Positions 1-5,664 of a DNA stretch of 7,771 nt are shown piece by piece. The position numbers and the translations under genes are program-made. The stretch is from an uncultured Mollicutes bacterium (lineage in GTDB: Bacteria; Bacillota_I; Bacilli_A; MAG-NZ), in the NCBI GenBank assembly GCA_913064935.1, contig CAJYBF010000042.1, positions 1-7,771 of the forward strand, given 5' to 3'. Each line of letters opens with the position of its first letter. The first letter of the stretch is position 1. The notes under the pieces were generated by a model, which saw nothing but the letters and a program-made list of their open reading frames with translations, was not told the origin of the DNA and ran no database searches.

Positions 1-2
1 AG

Positions 3-341
3 TGGTACGGTTCAATGCAACAACGTAGAGATGCTTTAGCTGAGGCTGGTGTACCTTTCGCAGAGTTCAGAGAACCAGACTTAAATAACGCACTTACAGC
101 TGTTGTTTTCCTTGTAGATGAAAGAGTATTCAATGATGAGTTATATCCTAACTACGTTGACATGCCTACACCATGGAAAGATAAGGGAAGAACTTACAGA
201 CCATCATTAAGTGATTTGGAGAAATGGGAAAGAGAAAACGCACAGAACCGTGAGAAATGGGTTGAGAAGATAGGTGGTCCAAAGAATGACTTCCTTAGAA
301 CCTTCGCGAATAAACATACACTTAGGTTAGCAAATAACTAA
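3..341 (+). CDS. C-terminal part of a PTH2-like phage protein (5' end outside window)
   Basis: The reading frame is open from the left edge (codons from position 3 read WYGS before the first Met at 15), so the gene almost certainly starts upstream and only about the last 112 residues are visible. The stretch AEFREPDLNNALTAVVFLVD (from about residue 21 counted from Met 15) resembles the C-terminal beta strand and loop of PTH2-type peptidyl-tRNA hydrolase-like proteins of phages, which often read F-x-EPDL-x-x-x-LTA. That family would release peptides from stalled peptidyl-tRNA in the cytoplasm. The remainder is a charged, Trp-containing tail with no motif I recognise. The N-terminal catalytic part is not visible, so the function is inferred from one motif only. 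It is followed after 1 nt by the next ORF (TAATATG), which implies one transcript. Confidence 0.6.
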   Translation, partial: WYGSMQQRRDALAEAGVPFAEFREPDLNNALTAVVFLVDERVFNDELYPNYVDMPTPWKDKGRTYRPSLSDLEKWERENAQNREKWVEKIGGPKNDFLRTFANKHTLRLANN

Positions 342-342
342 T

Positions 343-585
343 ATGAAATCTTTAAGGTGTTTCTTTACGGGTCATATATCTACAGATGTTAATGATATAT
401 TTGAAGACATAGGTGAGGATTGCACGGTTAGTGAAATTTGTGATATATGTGGTAAGGTATTAAAGTCTTATACACATTATGGGGAGACTGATGAGATAGT
501 TGACCACAAGAACAAATACAGAAGATGGGACGAACGAATATGGGTGGATGATGATATTATCTTCCATACACACTATATAGAATAA
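343..585 (+). CDS. Small zinc-ribbon-like protein (DUF1660-like)
   Basis: An 80-residue acidic protein. Cys6 and His11 near the N terminus (RCFFTGH) and a CDIC knuckle at Cys33/Cys36 (followed by GK) give the layout of a small zinc ribbon, similar to the short phage and prophage proteins grouped as DUF1660 (LC..FGH, then C..CG). No catalytic motif is visible. The C-terminal half is rich in Asp, Glu, Tyr and His. The start is placed by the 1-nt gap after the upstream stop; the stop (TAA) is followed directly by an ATG that begins a truncated copy of the acb1 gene. The gene occupies the slot between the PTH2-like gene and acb1, where alternative cargo genes may sit (see the duplication). Its role is unknown. 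Confidence 0.75.
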   Translation: MKSLRCFFTGHISTDVNDIFEDIGEDCTVSEICDICGKVLKSYTHYGETDEIVDHKNKYRRWDERIWVDDDIIFHTHYIE

Positions 586-638
586 ATGAAAACAAAAGTT
601 ACATATCAAGGTACTATAATCTTTGACCCTAAGAATAG
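585..638 (+). repeat. 54-bp perfect direct repeat, copy 1 (stub of acb1)
   Basis: Positions 585-638 are identical to 972-1025. The copy contains the ATG and first 17 codons of the acb1-type gene plus the next two bases (AG). Identity ends at C639 versus G1026. The two copies are offset by exactly 387 bp, and the interval carries the 105-residue ORF. Exact identity over AT-rich coding DNA suggests a recent duplication. Confidence 0.97.
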
Positions 639-645
639 CAAATAA
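586..645 (+). pseudogene. Truncated 5' copy of the acb1-type gene (19 codons)
   Basis: Directly after the zinc-ribbon gene's stop, an ATG opens a 19-residue frame beginning MKTKVTYQGTIIFDPKN. It matches the first 17 residues of the intact acb1-type protein at 973 and then diverges (S-K-stop in place of R-T-K). The stop is at 643-645. Because the 5' end sits right at the zinc-ribbon stop, this was probably the original junction between that gene and acb1 before a second cargo gene was brought in. It may still be translated into a minipeptide, but it lacks both catalytic HxS/T motifs and cannot be an active enzyme. The sequence just past the break (637-649) resembles the last codons of the PTH2-like gene (328-341). 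Confidence 0.85.
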
Positions 646-655
646 TTAGTATTAT

Positions 656-973
656 ATGAAAAAGACAGATTTAAAAAAGGGTGTGGTTTATTTATATGAT
701 GGTACTTGTGGTGCTGATGGAGCAAATATTTTGTTTTCGCCAGCAGAGGATTCGAATTATGACTATCAAGGGTCTATAGTACTTCATTGGAGTGGTAATA
801 GGGTTAATATAGGTGAAACCCCCAATGGTTATAAAATAAATGAGGGTCATTTAAAGAAATTAACATCAGCATCTAGTAGAGCCACTAAGTATTATAATGA
901 TTGTGCAAACAATAATGGTGAAGATGTTGGTGGGTATAGTTGGCATGATTCAAATGACGATAAACGAAATTAA
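656..973 (+). CDS. Hypothetical 105-residue protein in the duplicated acb1 interval
   Basis: I do not recognise the family. The protein has a possible beta-rich N-terminal half with the phrase VVYLYDGTCGADGANILFSP, then IVLHWSGNRVNIGETPNGYK, and a Ser/Asn/Asp-rich, probably flexible C terminus (from about residue 70). It has two cysteines (Cys18 and one near residue 83) but no zinc-binding CxxC, no signal peptide and no membrane segment. Its stop overlaps the acb1 start (TAATG at 971-975), so the two are likely translationally coupled. Upstream lies the acb1 stub. The gene appears to have arrived with its own copy of the acb1 start, so it is the recently gained partner. A counter-defence role is suggested only by its tight link to acb1. 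Confidence 0.75.
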   Translation: MKKTDLKKGVVYLYDGTCGADGANILFSPAEDSNYDYQGSIVLHWSGNRVNIGETPNGYKINEGHLKKLTSASSRATKYYNDCANNNGEDVGGYSWHDSNDDKRN

Positions 974-1025
974 TGAAAACAAAAGTTACATATCAAGGTA
1001 CTATAATCTTTGACCCTAAGAATAG
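972..1025 (+). repeat. 54-bp perfect direct repeat, copy 2 (5' end of intact acb1)
   Basis: Identical to 585-638. This copy forms the real start of the 208-codon gene. Its first base is part of the TAATG overlap with the upstream stop codon. Confidence 0.97.
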
Positions 1026-1599
1026 GACAAAGAAGCATGAGGCACAATCCTCGTGGAAGAAACTTGCTATGGTTGACTTTGGTGGTGATATGTGCGAGTA
1101 TTATGCATGGTTCGTAAAGAATCGTTATGGTATTACTCTTAACTCACCTTTACGTGGACCACATATCTCATTCATCAATGACCACATCAGAGACCTTAAT
1201 GGTGGGTTCGATAATCCTAAGGATTGTGGTACTGAGAAGGAAAGACACCAAATGTGGGATAACCTTAAAAAGAAATACCACAAGACAAAGATTGATGTGG
1301 TTGTTTCAACAGAGATTCAAACCAACGGAGAACATGTATGGTTAAGGATAGAACATGAGCATAGGGAAGACCTTTATGGTATAAGACGCGAAGTGGGTTT
1401 ACCCATTCCAAACTTAGGTAAAAATAAGGATGGTACATTGAAACCATTGGGTATTCACCTAACTATTGGTTACCCAGTAAATGGTAGGGTAAATCTTGAA
1501 GAATTTGAAAATGATGTTACTAAGTCTGGCCGTATGAATCTAGACAATATGAAATATTTATATAATATCTTTAGAGATAATGGTGGGATATTACTTTAA
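973..1599 (+). CDS. acb1: 2H phosphoesterase, Acb1-like (anti-CBASS cyclic oligonucleotide nuclease)
   Basis: A 208-residue protein with the two signature motifs of the 2H phosphoesterase superfamily: PHISFI (His64-x-Ser66) and IHLTIG (His162-x-Thr164). The order around them (an N-terminal G-x-I-x-FDP strand, a YYAWFVKNRYGI-type helix just before the first motif, and IRREVGLP before the second) fits the phage T4 57B group. That group was shown to be Acb1, a cytoplasmic nuclease that hydrolyses the cyclic di- and trinucleotides made by host CBASS cyclases and so blocks abortive infection. T4 Acb1 is about 150 residues, so this protein is longer, with extra sequence between and around the motifs. 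The start overlaps the upstream stop (TAATG); the stop overlaps the convergent HNH gene by 4 nt. The 2H fold is secure; the CBASS substrate is inferred. Confidence 0.82.
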   Translation: MKTKVTYQGTIIFDPKNRTKKHEAQSSWKKLAMVDFGGDMCEYYAWFVKNRYGITLNSPLRGPHISFINDHIRDLNGGFDNPKDCGTEKERHQMWDNLKKKYHKTKIDVVVSTEIQTNGEHVWLRIEHEHREDLYGIRREVGLPIPNLGKNKDGTLKPLGIHLTIGYPVNGRVNLEEFENDVTKSGRMNLDNMKYLYNIFRDNGGILL

Positions 1600-2240
1600 T
1601 ATCTACCCTTATTTAAATTTCCTTCATAAATAACACCATTAATCTCTCTGGTTGTTGCCCATAATGGTTGTAAGTTACTCAATGCATTAACAATTGATTG
1701 TGGTGTATTTGGATGAAATGTTGATATTGGTTTAATGTGGTCAATATGCCATTCACCATGATTATTCCATGACATACCTTCTGTGAATAATGATTCAATA
1801 TGTTCTTTTAAATTATTATATGAATAACCAAGTAAAACTATACTTTTACCCTCTTTTTTCTTACCCATTCTTTTAAGTGTTGTATGTAACATACTTCTAT
1901 AGGCCCTTATATGTGGATTTTTCCTATGATATTCTAAAGCCTTCATATTTAACATTTCTTTATTATTCTTACGATACTTCTTTCTATACTCCACAATCTT
2001 TTTAGTATTATCTTTACGATACTTCTTATCATAATCTCTCTTGTTATCAACATGGTCTTTATAATATTCTTTTTGTTTTTCATTTAAAATATCACGATTT
2101 TTTTCTTTATATTTATTTTCCTTAATTAAAATACATTCTTTACATTGACCCTTTAACCCGTCTTTATTTTGTTTGGCTTTATGATACTCACTTTTATTTT
2201 TATTCTCACCACAGTTACTACAAATTTTCATATCTATCAT
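1596..2240 (-). CDS. HNH homing-type endonuclease with N-terminal zinc finger
   Basis: A 214-residue protein. The N terminus has a CxxC...CxxC zinc-binding element (Cys7, Cys10, Cys33, Cys36). Residues about 45-110 form a very basic helical linker of three to four imperfect 15-17 residue units, each ending in a (K)YY/YR-K-D/N-N/H phrase. The C terminus carries an HNH nuclease core: WHIDHIKP (His165, Asp167, His168) and ALSNLQPLW (Asn189). This is the usual plan of free-standing phage HNH homing endonucleases, which nick or cut DNA lacking the gene and spread by repair. It lies antisense, sharing its stop region with acb1 (4-nt overlap). Met1 (2240) or Met4 (2231) could be the start; there is no clear Shine-Dalgarno motif. 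It appears intact. It is more A/T-rich than its neighbours, in line with a mobile origin. Confidence 0.9.
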   Translation of the reverse strand: MIDMKICSNCGENKNKSEYHKAKQNKDGLKGQCKECILIKENKYKEKNRDILNEKQKEYYKDHVDNKRDYDKKYRKDNTKKIVEYRKKYRKNNKEMLNMKALEYHRKNPHIRAYRSMLHTTLKRMGKKKEGKSIVLLGYSYNNLKEHIESLFTEGMSWNNHGEWHIDHIKPISTFHPNTPQSIVNALSNLQPLWATTREINGVIYEGNLNKGRY

Positions 2241-2333
2241 TTTAATATAAATATAACAAATTATAGAAAAAGAACATTGGTGGCTTATAATTTCAAAATT
2301 AAATTAGTTAAAATTAGGTTAAATGAATTATTT

Positions 2334-2345
2334 TTAGTATATTTG
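2334..2345 (+). promoter_or_regulatory. Promoter -7 element (TTAGTATATTTG), nearly leaderless
   Basis: TATATTTG at 2338-2345 matches the Bacteroidota -7 consensus TAnnTTTG exactly. The 14 bases from 2332 are identical to those at 6719-6732, where a complete promoter is present. Only 4 nt separate the element from the ATG at 2350, so transcription would begin at or next to the start codon. A TTG -33 box is not present at the expected distance (AGG at 2316-2318). Confidence 0.6.
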
Positions 2346-2349
2346 TATT

Positions 2350-2709
2350 ATGAGAATTGTTAAATGTATTAGTGTAGAATGGAACTTTACAGAAAAAACC
2401 CAAAAATTAGTTGATGCTGGGTTGATAGAGATACCAAAGATTGGTGGTCTATATGAAGTTAAAGAATATATCCAATTGGACAATGTTGATAACTTCCAAA
2501 ATTTAGTTAAGGGTGGTTTTAAGGAATATGGTGGTTATGTATTGAAAGAGTTCAATTATTCAGAACATAAACTTAAGGTGGCATTTAATTCAAAGAACTT
2601 TAAAATTCATAAGGATGAATTTACCCCTAACATCAATGGTAAACTTGAATCATTTAAGATGGTTGTAAATTATAAACCAGATATCGATTTTGATAAAAAC
2701 ATATTATAG
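2350..2709 (+). CDS. Hypothetical protein, possible small beta-barrel domain
   Basis: A 119-residue protein that I cannot assign to a named family. The phrases GGLYEVKEYI (about residues 32-41), GGYVLKEF (about 61-68) and DEFTPNINGKL (near residue 90) resemble the strand order of small SH3-like phage proteins that read GK-Y-x-V, then GY-x-L-x-E, then F-x-P, but the match is only a general one. No membrane segment or catalytic motif is visible. It is the first gene of the 2350-5043 gene string and is preceded by a -7 promoter element 4 nt before its ATG, suggesting a leaderless message. It is followed after 3 nt by the DUF551-like gene. Confidence 0.7.
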   Translation: MRIVKCISVEWNFTEKTQKLVDAGLIEIPKIGGLYEVKEYIQLDNVDNFQNLVKGGFKEYGGYVLKEFNYSEHKLKVAFNSKNFKIHKDEFTPNINGKLESFKMVVNYKPDIDFDKNIL

Positions 2710-2712
2710 GTT

Positions 2713-2934
2713 ATGGATTGGATAGACGTTAACATAGAACAACCTAAGAATAGACAAAGGGTTATTATAATGGATAGTGATGGTAAGTGTTATGAATGTT
2801 ACTATCGAGAGGTTATGAGTGATTATGTGGCCGAAGACCATGCATTCCAATTCAAACGTAAGGTTGATATAATACCAGAATTTGAAGACCATTTAAAAAT
2901 TATTACTCATTGGATGTCAATCCACGAAAACTAA
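2713..2934 (+). CDS. DUF551-like small protein
   Basis: A 73-residue protein with the layout of DUF551 phage and prophage proteins: an N-terminal W-I-x-V-x-x-x-x-P-x-x-x-x-R-V phrase (MDWIDVNIEQPKNRQRVIIM) and a C-terminal ITHWM phrase (about residues 64-68). These proteins are common phage accessory proteins with no established biochemical role. The spacing is 3 nt after the upstream stop and 5 nt before the next start, so it is cotranscribed. The protein is full length for the family. Confidence 0.8.
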   Translation: MDWIDVNIEQPKNRQRVIIMDSDGKCYECYYREVMSDYVAEDHAFQFKRKVDIIPEFEDHLKIITHWMSIHEN

Positions 2935-2939
2935 GAATT

Positions 2940-3173
2940 ATGGAAGATAGTTTATTACAGTCATATAAGAATGACTTTTATAATCTAGCGTTTAGAGATG
3001 ATAGTCTTGAAAACTTATCTAAGATTATTAAATCTGCAACGGCATATTTAAGTGAAGAGGAATTTAATATTTTTTCCGTCTTTGCATTGGCACAAATGAG
3101 ACAAGTTGGTTATAACAATGGTGTTAAACAGGCAAAGGAAGATATAATAAGTTTAGTAAAAGAAGAACTTTAA
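2940..3173 (+). CDS. Hypothetical 77-residue helical protein
   Basis: I do not recognise the family. The protein is acidic and predicted mostly helical (LENLSKIIKSATAYLSEEEF, then an Ala/Gln/Lys-rich second half), with no motif. An in-frame ATG exists at 2910, but it lies inside the upstream gene. The ATG at 2940 follows that gene's stop by 5 nt and is preceded by AAGAATT, a context like those before 3757 and 4045, so I chose 2940. The following gene begins 3 nt after the stop. Confidence 0.7.
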   Translation: MEDSLLQSYKNDFYNLAFRDDSLENLSKIIKSATAYLSEEEFNIFSVFALAQMRQVGYNNGVKQAKEDIISLVKEEL

Positions 3174-3176
3174 ATC

Positions 3177-3413
3177 ATGGATGTATTAGAATTATTAGTT
3201 GGTAAGAAAATGCTTATCATGACCGATATGAAAGTTGAGGTCGAATTGGAAATAAAAGAGGTGGACCGATATAGTCGAACAATAGAGATAACTCCAGATA
3301 CACCAGAGAATGATTGGTGGGGTCAAAGCGAAACGGTTTATACATACACAGTAACATTCACCAACGGAGCAACAAAGACATTTGGTAGCATTGAACAAAT
3401 AAATGTATTATGA
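3177..3413 (+). CDS. Hypothetical 78-residue beta-rich protein
   Basis: The family is not identified. The sequence alternates hydrophobic and charged residues as in a small beta barrel or sheet (KVEVELEIKEVDRY, RTIEITPDTPENDWWG, YTYTVTFTNGATKTFG). Trp-Trp around residues 46-47 and an aromatic-Thr pattern are its notable points. There is no signal peptide. The stop overlaps the next start (ATGA at 3410-3413), indicating translational coupling with the membrane protein downstream. Confidence 0.7.
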   Translation: MDVLELLVGKKMLIMTDMKVEVELEIKEVDRYSRTIEITPDTPENDWWGQSETVYTYTVTFTNGATKTFGSIEQINVL

Positions 3414-3721
3414 AAAAATTAATGACAGATTGGGAGTGGTTAACACTTAGGATATTAATCCTAGGTTCAACAGTATTTTTGTGGTCATATATCACAGAGA
3501 TAGAAGGTATCACTGAAGTATTTGGTGATACGTCATATCTAAAATATTCATATGATGACCATTTAACAACAAAGTGGGGTTTTAGACATTATGTTTATAC
3601 TGTTACATTTGGAATACTTACACTAGTTCAATGTTTTAGAATTGCTACGTGGATTAGTGTTCGAGATAATAAACATGGTTTTAAAGTTAAGGCACAAACT
3701 AAAAATACTGATAAAGATTAG
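3410..3721 (+). CDS. Small protein with two predicted membrane segments
   Basis: A 103-residue protein with two hydrophobic stretches: about residues 11-28 (LTLRILILGSTVFLWSYI) and about 61-82 (YVYTVTFGILTLVQCFRIAT and onward). Between them is a polar loop with acidic and aromatic residues. The C-terminal 20 residues are basic and would lie in the cytoplasm by the positive-inside rule, which also puts the short N terminus inside. I do not recognise a family; phage inner-membrane proteins of this size include superinfection-exclusion and lysis-timing proteins, but nothing here points to either. It overlaps the upstream gene by 4 nt (ATGA). Confidence 0.7.
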   Translation: MKKLMTDWEWLTLRILILGSTVFLWSYITEIEGITEVFGDTSYLKYSYDDHLTTKWGFRHYVYTVTFGILTLVQCFRIATWISVRDNKHGFKVKAQTKNTDKD

Positions 3722-3756
3722 GGATAACCAATAGAACAAACTAAAGATTAGAAATT

Positions 3757-4026
3757 ATGAGTTTTGAAGATAAGTTGATTGCAAAGGGGTGGAAAAAAAC
3801 ATCTGAATTTAGTGGTAGAATCAGTTTTACTAAAGGTGATACCTATAAATTACATGGACAGGGTGCGTTTCTAGATTTGGACACCAATGATGGAACCGTA
3901 AAGATTACTACAACGGGTTCTAACTTCAATATGGATGGGCCAGAACTACGTGTCCTATATGATGGATTATATCAGAATGAAGATACATTCAATATGATTT
4001 GTAAATTAATTGATTTGAAGGCTTAA
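3757..4026 (+). CDS. Hypothetical 89-residue protein
   Basis: I do not recognise the family. The protein is soluble, with a beta-strand pattern in the middle (GRISFTKGDTYKLHG, GAFLDLDTNDGTVKITTTG) and a likely helical C terminus ending ICKLIDLKA. The start is preceded by ATTAGAAATT, the same 10 bases found before the next gene's ATG at 4045. The 35-nt gap upstream is the longest inside this gene string but holds no clear promoter. Confidence 0.68.
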   Translation: MSFEDKLIAKGWKKTSEFSGRISFTKGDTYKLHGQGAFLDLDTNDGTVKITTTGSNFNMDGPELRVLYDGLYQNEDTFNMICKLIDLKA

Positions 4027-4044
4027 TTATAAAAATTAGAAATT

Positions 4045-5043
4045 ATGGGTGGATTAGCACTAAAAAATACATTTACAAGACGTTATCAAAGAGATGAGTA
4101 TAACTTGTTAGAAGAAGAGGTGTTTGCTATTCTTAATAATACCTTCAAACAATTTAGTACTCCTAGATTCTTTGCGTCTAAGGAATCATTTGGTGATATG
4201 GACCTAATAGTGTCCATGGAAGGATTCAATGGTAATGTTAGAACATACATAGAAGATACCTTCGAACCTAATGAGATATTCCACAATGGGAATGCTTATT
4301 CATTTGACTATAAGGAACTTCAAATAGATTTCATAACTGTATCACCAGAAGACTACGGTTCTAACTATCATTACCTTGCGTTTAACGACCTTGGAAACTT
4401 TATTGGTAGAATCGCTCAGTCAATGGGATTAAAGTACGGCCAAGAGGGTCTATGGTATAATCATTTTCATAACGACCAAAAGGTTGGTAAGATTATGATA
4501 TCTAAGGACTATCCTAAAATCTTTGATTTCCTAGGACTTAATTATGCTAGGTGGATAGAAGGGTTTGATTCTCTTGAAGATATTTTTGAGTATATCATTC
4601 AATCCCCAAACTTTGATTCTGAGATGTATGAGATGAAGAATCTTAATAAGATTAACCGTGAGAGAAATCTTAAACGAAAGTCTTACATGAGTTTCTTAGA
4701 TTACATAGCTGAGAACGCACCTAATATAACAGGTCCAGACCATAATAAGCCAAAAATCCTTAAAGAAGCATCTATATTCTTTGAATGTAATGTCTTTACG
4801 GAGATTAAGCGATTTGAATATCAAGACGCTGAACGTGCTTACGCATCCGCTAAGTTTAATGGTGGAATGGTAATGGATAAGTATGGTCTTAAGGGTCAAG
4901 CGTTAGGTGTGGCTATGAAAAACTTCAAAGGATTGGTGATTAGTCATATGGGTATTACCGAATCATATCACCAAGATATAATAAAACACCCAGAAGAACA
5001 TCTGTATTATATGTTTGAAACTTCAAACTTTAAAGTACTTTAA
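4045..5043 (+). CDS. Pol-beta superfamily nucleotidyltransferase-like protein
   Basis: A 332-residue protein. Residues 42-56 (FFASKESFGDMDLIV) have the active-site pattern of the Pol-beta nucleotidyltransferase fold: a small-residue/Ser turn, then Asp51-x-Asp53. A third carboxylate, Asp95, lies in LQIDFITV on the following strand. These three would bind the metal ions that transfer a nucleotide to a nucleic acid or protein. The usual Gly-Ser turn reads Ala-Ser here. Downstream sequence (FNDLGNFIGRIAQSMGLKYG and onward) looks like the helical region seen in related large-phage nucleotidyltransferases. The substrate cannot be read from the sequence. It is the last gene of the string and overlaps the GIY-YIG gene's end by 4 nt. 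The ATG has the ATTAGAAATT context. Confidence 0.7.
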   Translation: MGGLALKNTFTRRYQRDEYNLLEEEVFAILNNTFKQFSTPRFFASKESFGDMDLIVSMEGFNGNVRTYIEDTFEPNEIFHNGNAYSFDYKELQIDFITVSPEDYGSNYHYLAFNDLGNFIGRIAQSMGLKYGQEGLWYNHFHNDQKVGKIMISKDYPKIFDFLGLNYARWIEGFDSLEDIFEYIIQSPNFDSEMYEMKNLNKINRERNLKRKSYMSFLDYIAENAPNITGPDHNKPKILKEASIFFECNVFTEIKRFEYQDAERAYASAKFNGGMVMDKYGLKGQALGVAMKNFKGLVISHMGITESYHQDIIKHPEEHLYYMFETSNFKVL

Positions 5044-5351
5044 ATAAAAGGATTCCCAGAGTTGATGAGCACCTCTAAGATATCATGACCCCTTTGGCAA
5101 TCGCCAGAGAAATTATCGATATCTTCGCTCGTCAATTCAAACCATTCACCTTCAAGTCTTTTAGGAGCATATAATCTATGCATCCAACCTTCCAATTTTA
5201 CATGGTGTTTTGTTTCAAATAATTCAATCATTTCAATTTTTTTTGGGTTACCAGTTTGGACTTCATCTATACGTTTATCGATGTTTCTAGTCGTATAACC
5301 GATTTTATATAACCCTTCGTCTGGAATCCCTATTAAGTACACTTTTGCCAT
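5040..5351 (-). CDS. GIY-YIG nuclease domain protein (T5orf172/Mug113 type)
   Basis: A 103-residue single-domain protein. Motifs in order: VYLIG (Tyr5), LYKIGYT (Tyr15 to Gly18), the conserved Arg27 after TRNIDK, Glu54-x-x-x-His58 (EGWMH), and GEWFEL (residues 68-73). This is the pattern of the T5orf172/Mug113 branch of GIY-YIG nucleases, where Arg and Glu support metal-dependent DNA cleavage. No extra DNA-binding domain is attached, so the target could be a short site or the protein may use a partner. It lies antisense to the nucleotidyltransferase gene and shares its stop region (4-nt overlap), the same placement as the HNH gene beside acb1. The start at 5351 is the only good Met. Confidence 0.85.
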   Translation of the reverse strand: MAKVYLIGIPDEGLYKIGYTTRNIDKRIDEVQTGNPKKIEMIELFETKHHVKLEGWMHRLYAPKRLEGEWFELTSEDIDNFSGDCQRGHDILEVLINSGNPFI

Positions 5352-5393
5352 AATATTAATAATACGATTTTTCCATGAATATGTAAATATTTA

Positions 5394-5405
5394 TTAGTAA
5401 ATTTG
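5394..5405 (+). promoter_or_regulatory. Promoter -7 element (TTAGTAAATTTG), nearly leaderless
   Basis: TAAATTTG at 5398-5405 fits TAnnTTTG, and the preceding TTAG is the same as at 2334 and 6721. The ATG of the next gene begins after exactly 4 nt, the same distance as at 2345/2350. No TTG lies at the expected -33 position. Confidence 0.55.
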
Positions 5406-5409
5406 GTCT

Positions 5410-5664
5410 ATGAATGTGGAAGATAAAATTAAGGAGGCGATTAGTACCCTCTCCCAATTTTTTGAATTTAACGTATTGGATTTATCGGATACTGGTGGTG
5501 GTTCTGATAACGAATTCAATATTGAGATAACATCTCAAGAACATATAACCGATTCGGAGTTAAAGGCTGCTCTAATGTCTATTGAAGGTGTGAAGTTTTA
5601 CATTGTATGCATTAAGAATATTGCGGCTATCCTTGTTGATGTAAACGAGCCTCATGTTGCTTAA
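5410..5664 (+). CDS. Hypothetical 84-residue protein
   Basis: The family is not recognised. The fold looks like a small alpha/beta domain: an N-terminal amphipathic helix (EDKIKEAISTLSQFFEF), an acidic Gly-rich loop (DTGGGSDNE), a strand, a helix (DSELKAALMSIEGV) and strands KFYIVCIK and AAILVDVNE. Nothing suggests catalysis. It has its own promoter-like element 4 nt before the ATG and lies alone between two minus-strand genes. Its last 38 bp overlap the 3' end of the convergent ADP-ribosyltransferase-like gene. The next base pattern gives no terminator. Confidence 0.65.
   Translation: MNVEDKIKEAISTLSQFFEFNVLDLSDTGGGSDNEFNIEITSQEHITDSELKAALMSIEGVKFYIVCIKNIAAILVDVNEPHVA

Noticed and set aside
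585..1025. Transposon with target-site duplication as the cause of the 54-bp repeat
   Set aside because: A 54-bp target duplication is far too long for known insertion sequences, there are no terminal inverted repeats, and the insert encodes no transposase; recombination between alleles fits better.
1127..1447. Open frames on both strands inside the acb1-type gene
   Set aside because: They are shadows of the intact 208-codon gene, which has clear 2H motifs; their translations show no domain.
2169..2363. Plus-strand frame running across the HNH gene's start and the 2334 promoter
   Set aside because: It is a low-complexity hydrophobic translation of AT-rich antisense and intergenic DNA and collides with a recognised gene and promoter.
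2910..2940. Earlier start for the 77-residue protein
   Set aside because: The ATG at 2910 lies inside the DUF551-like gene; the ATG at 2940 follows that gene's stop with a context like that of neighbouring genes.
4086..4899. Minus-strand frames within the nucleotidyltransferase gene
   Set aside because: They are antisense shadows with no motifs, opposite a well-supported coding frame.
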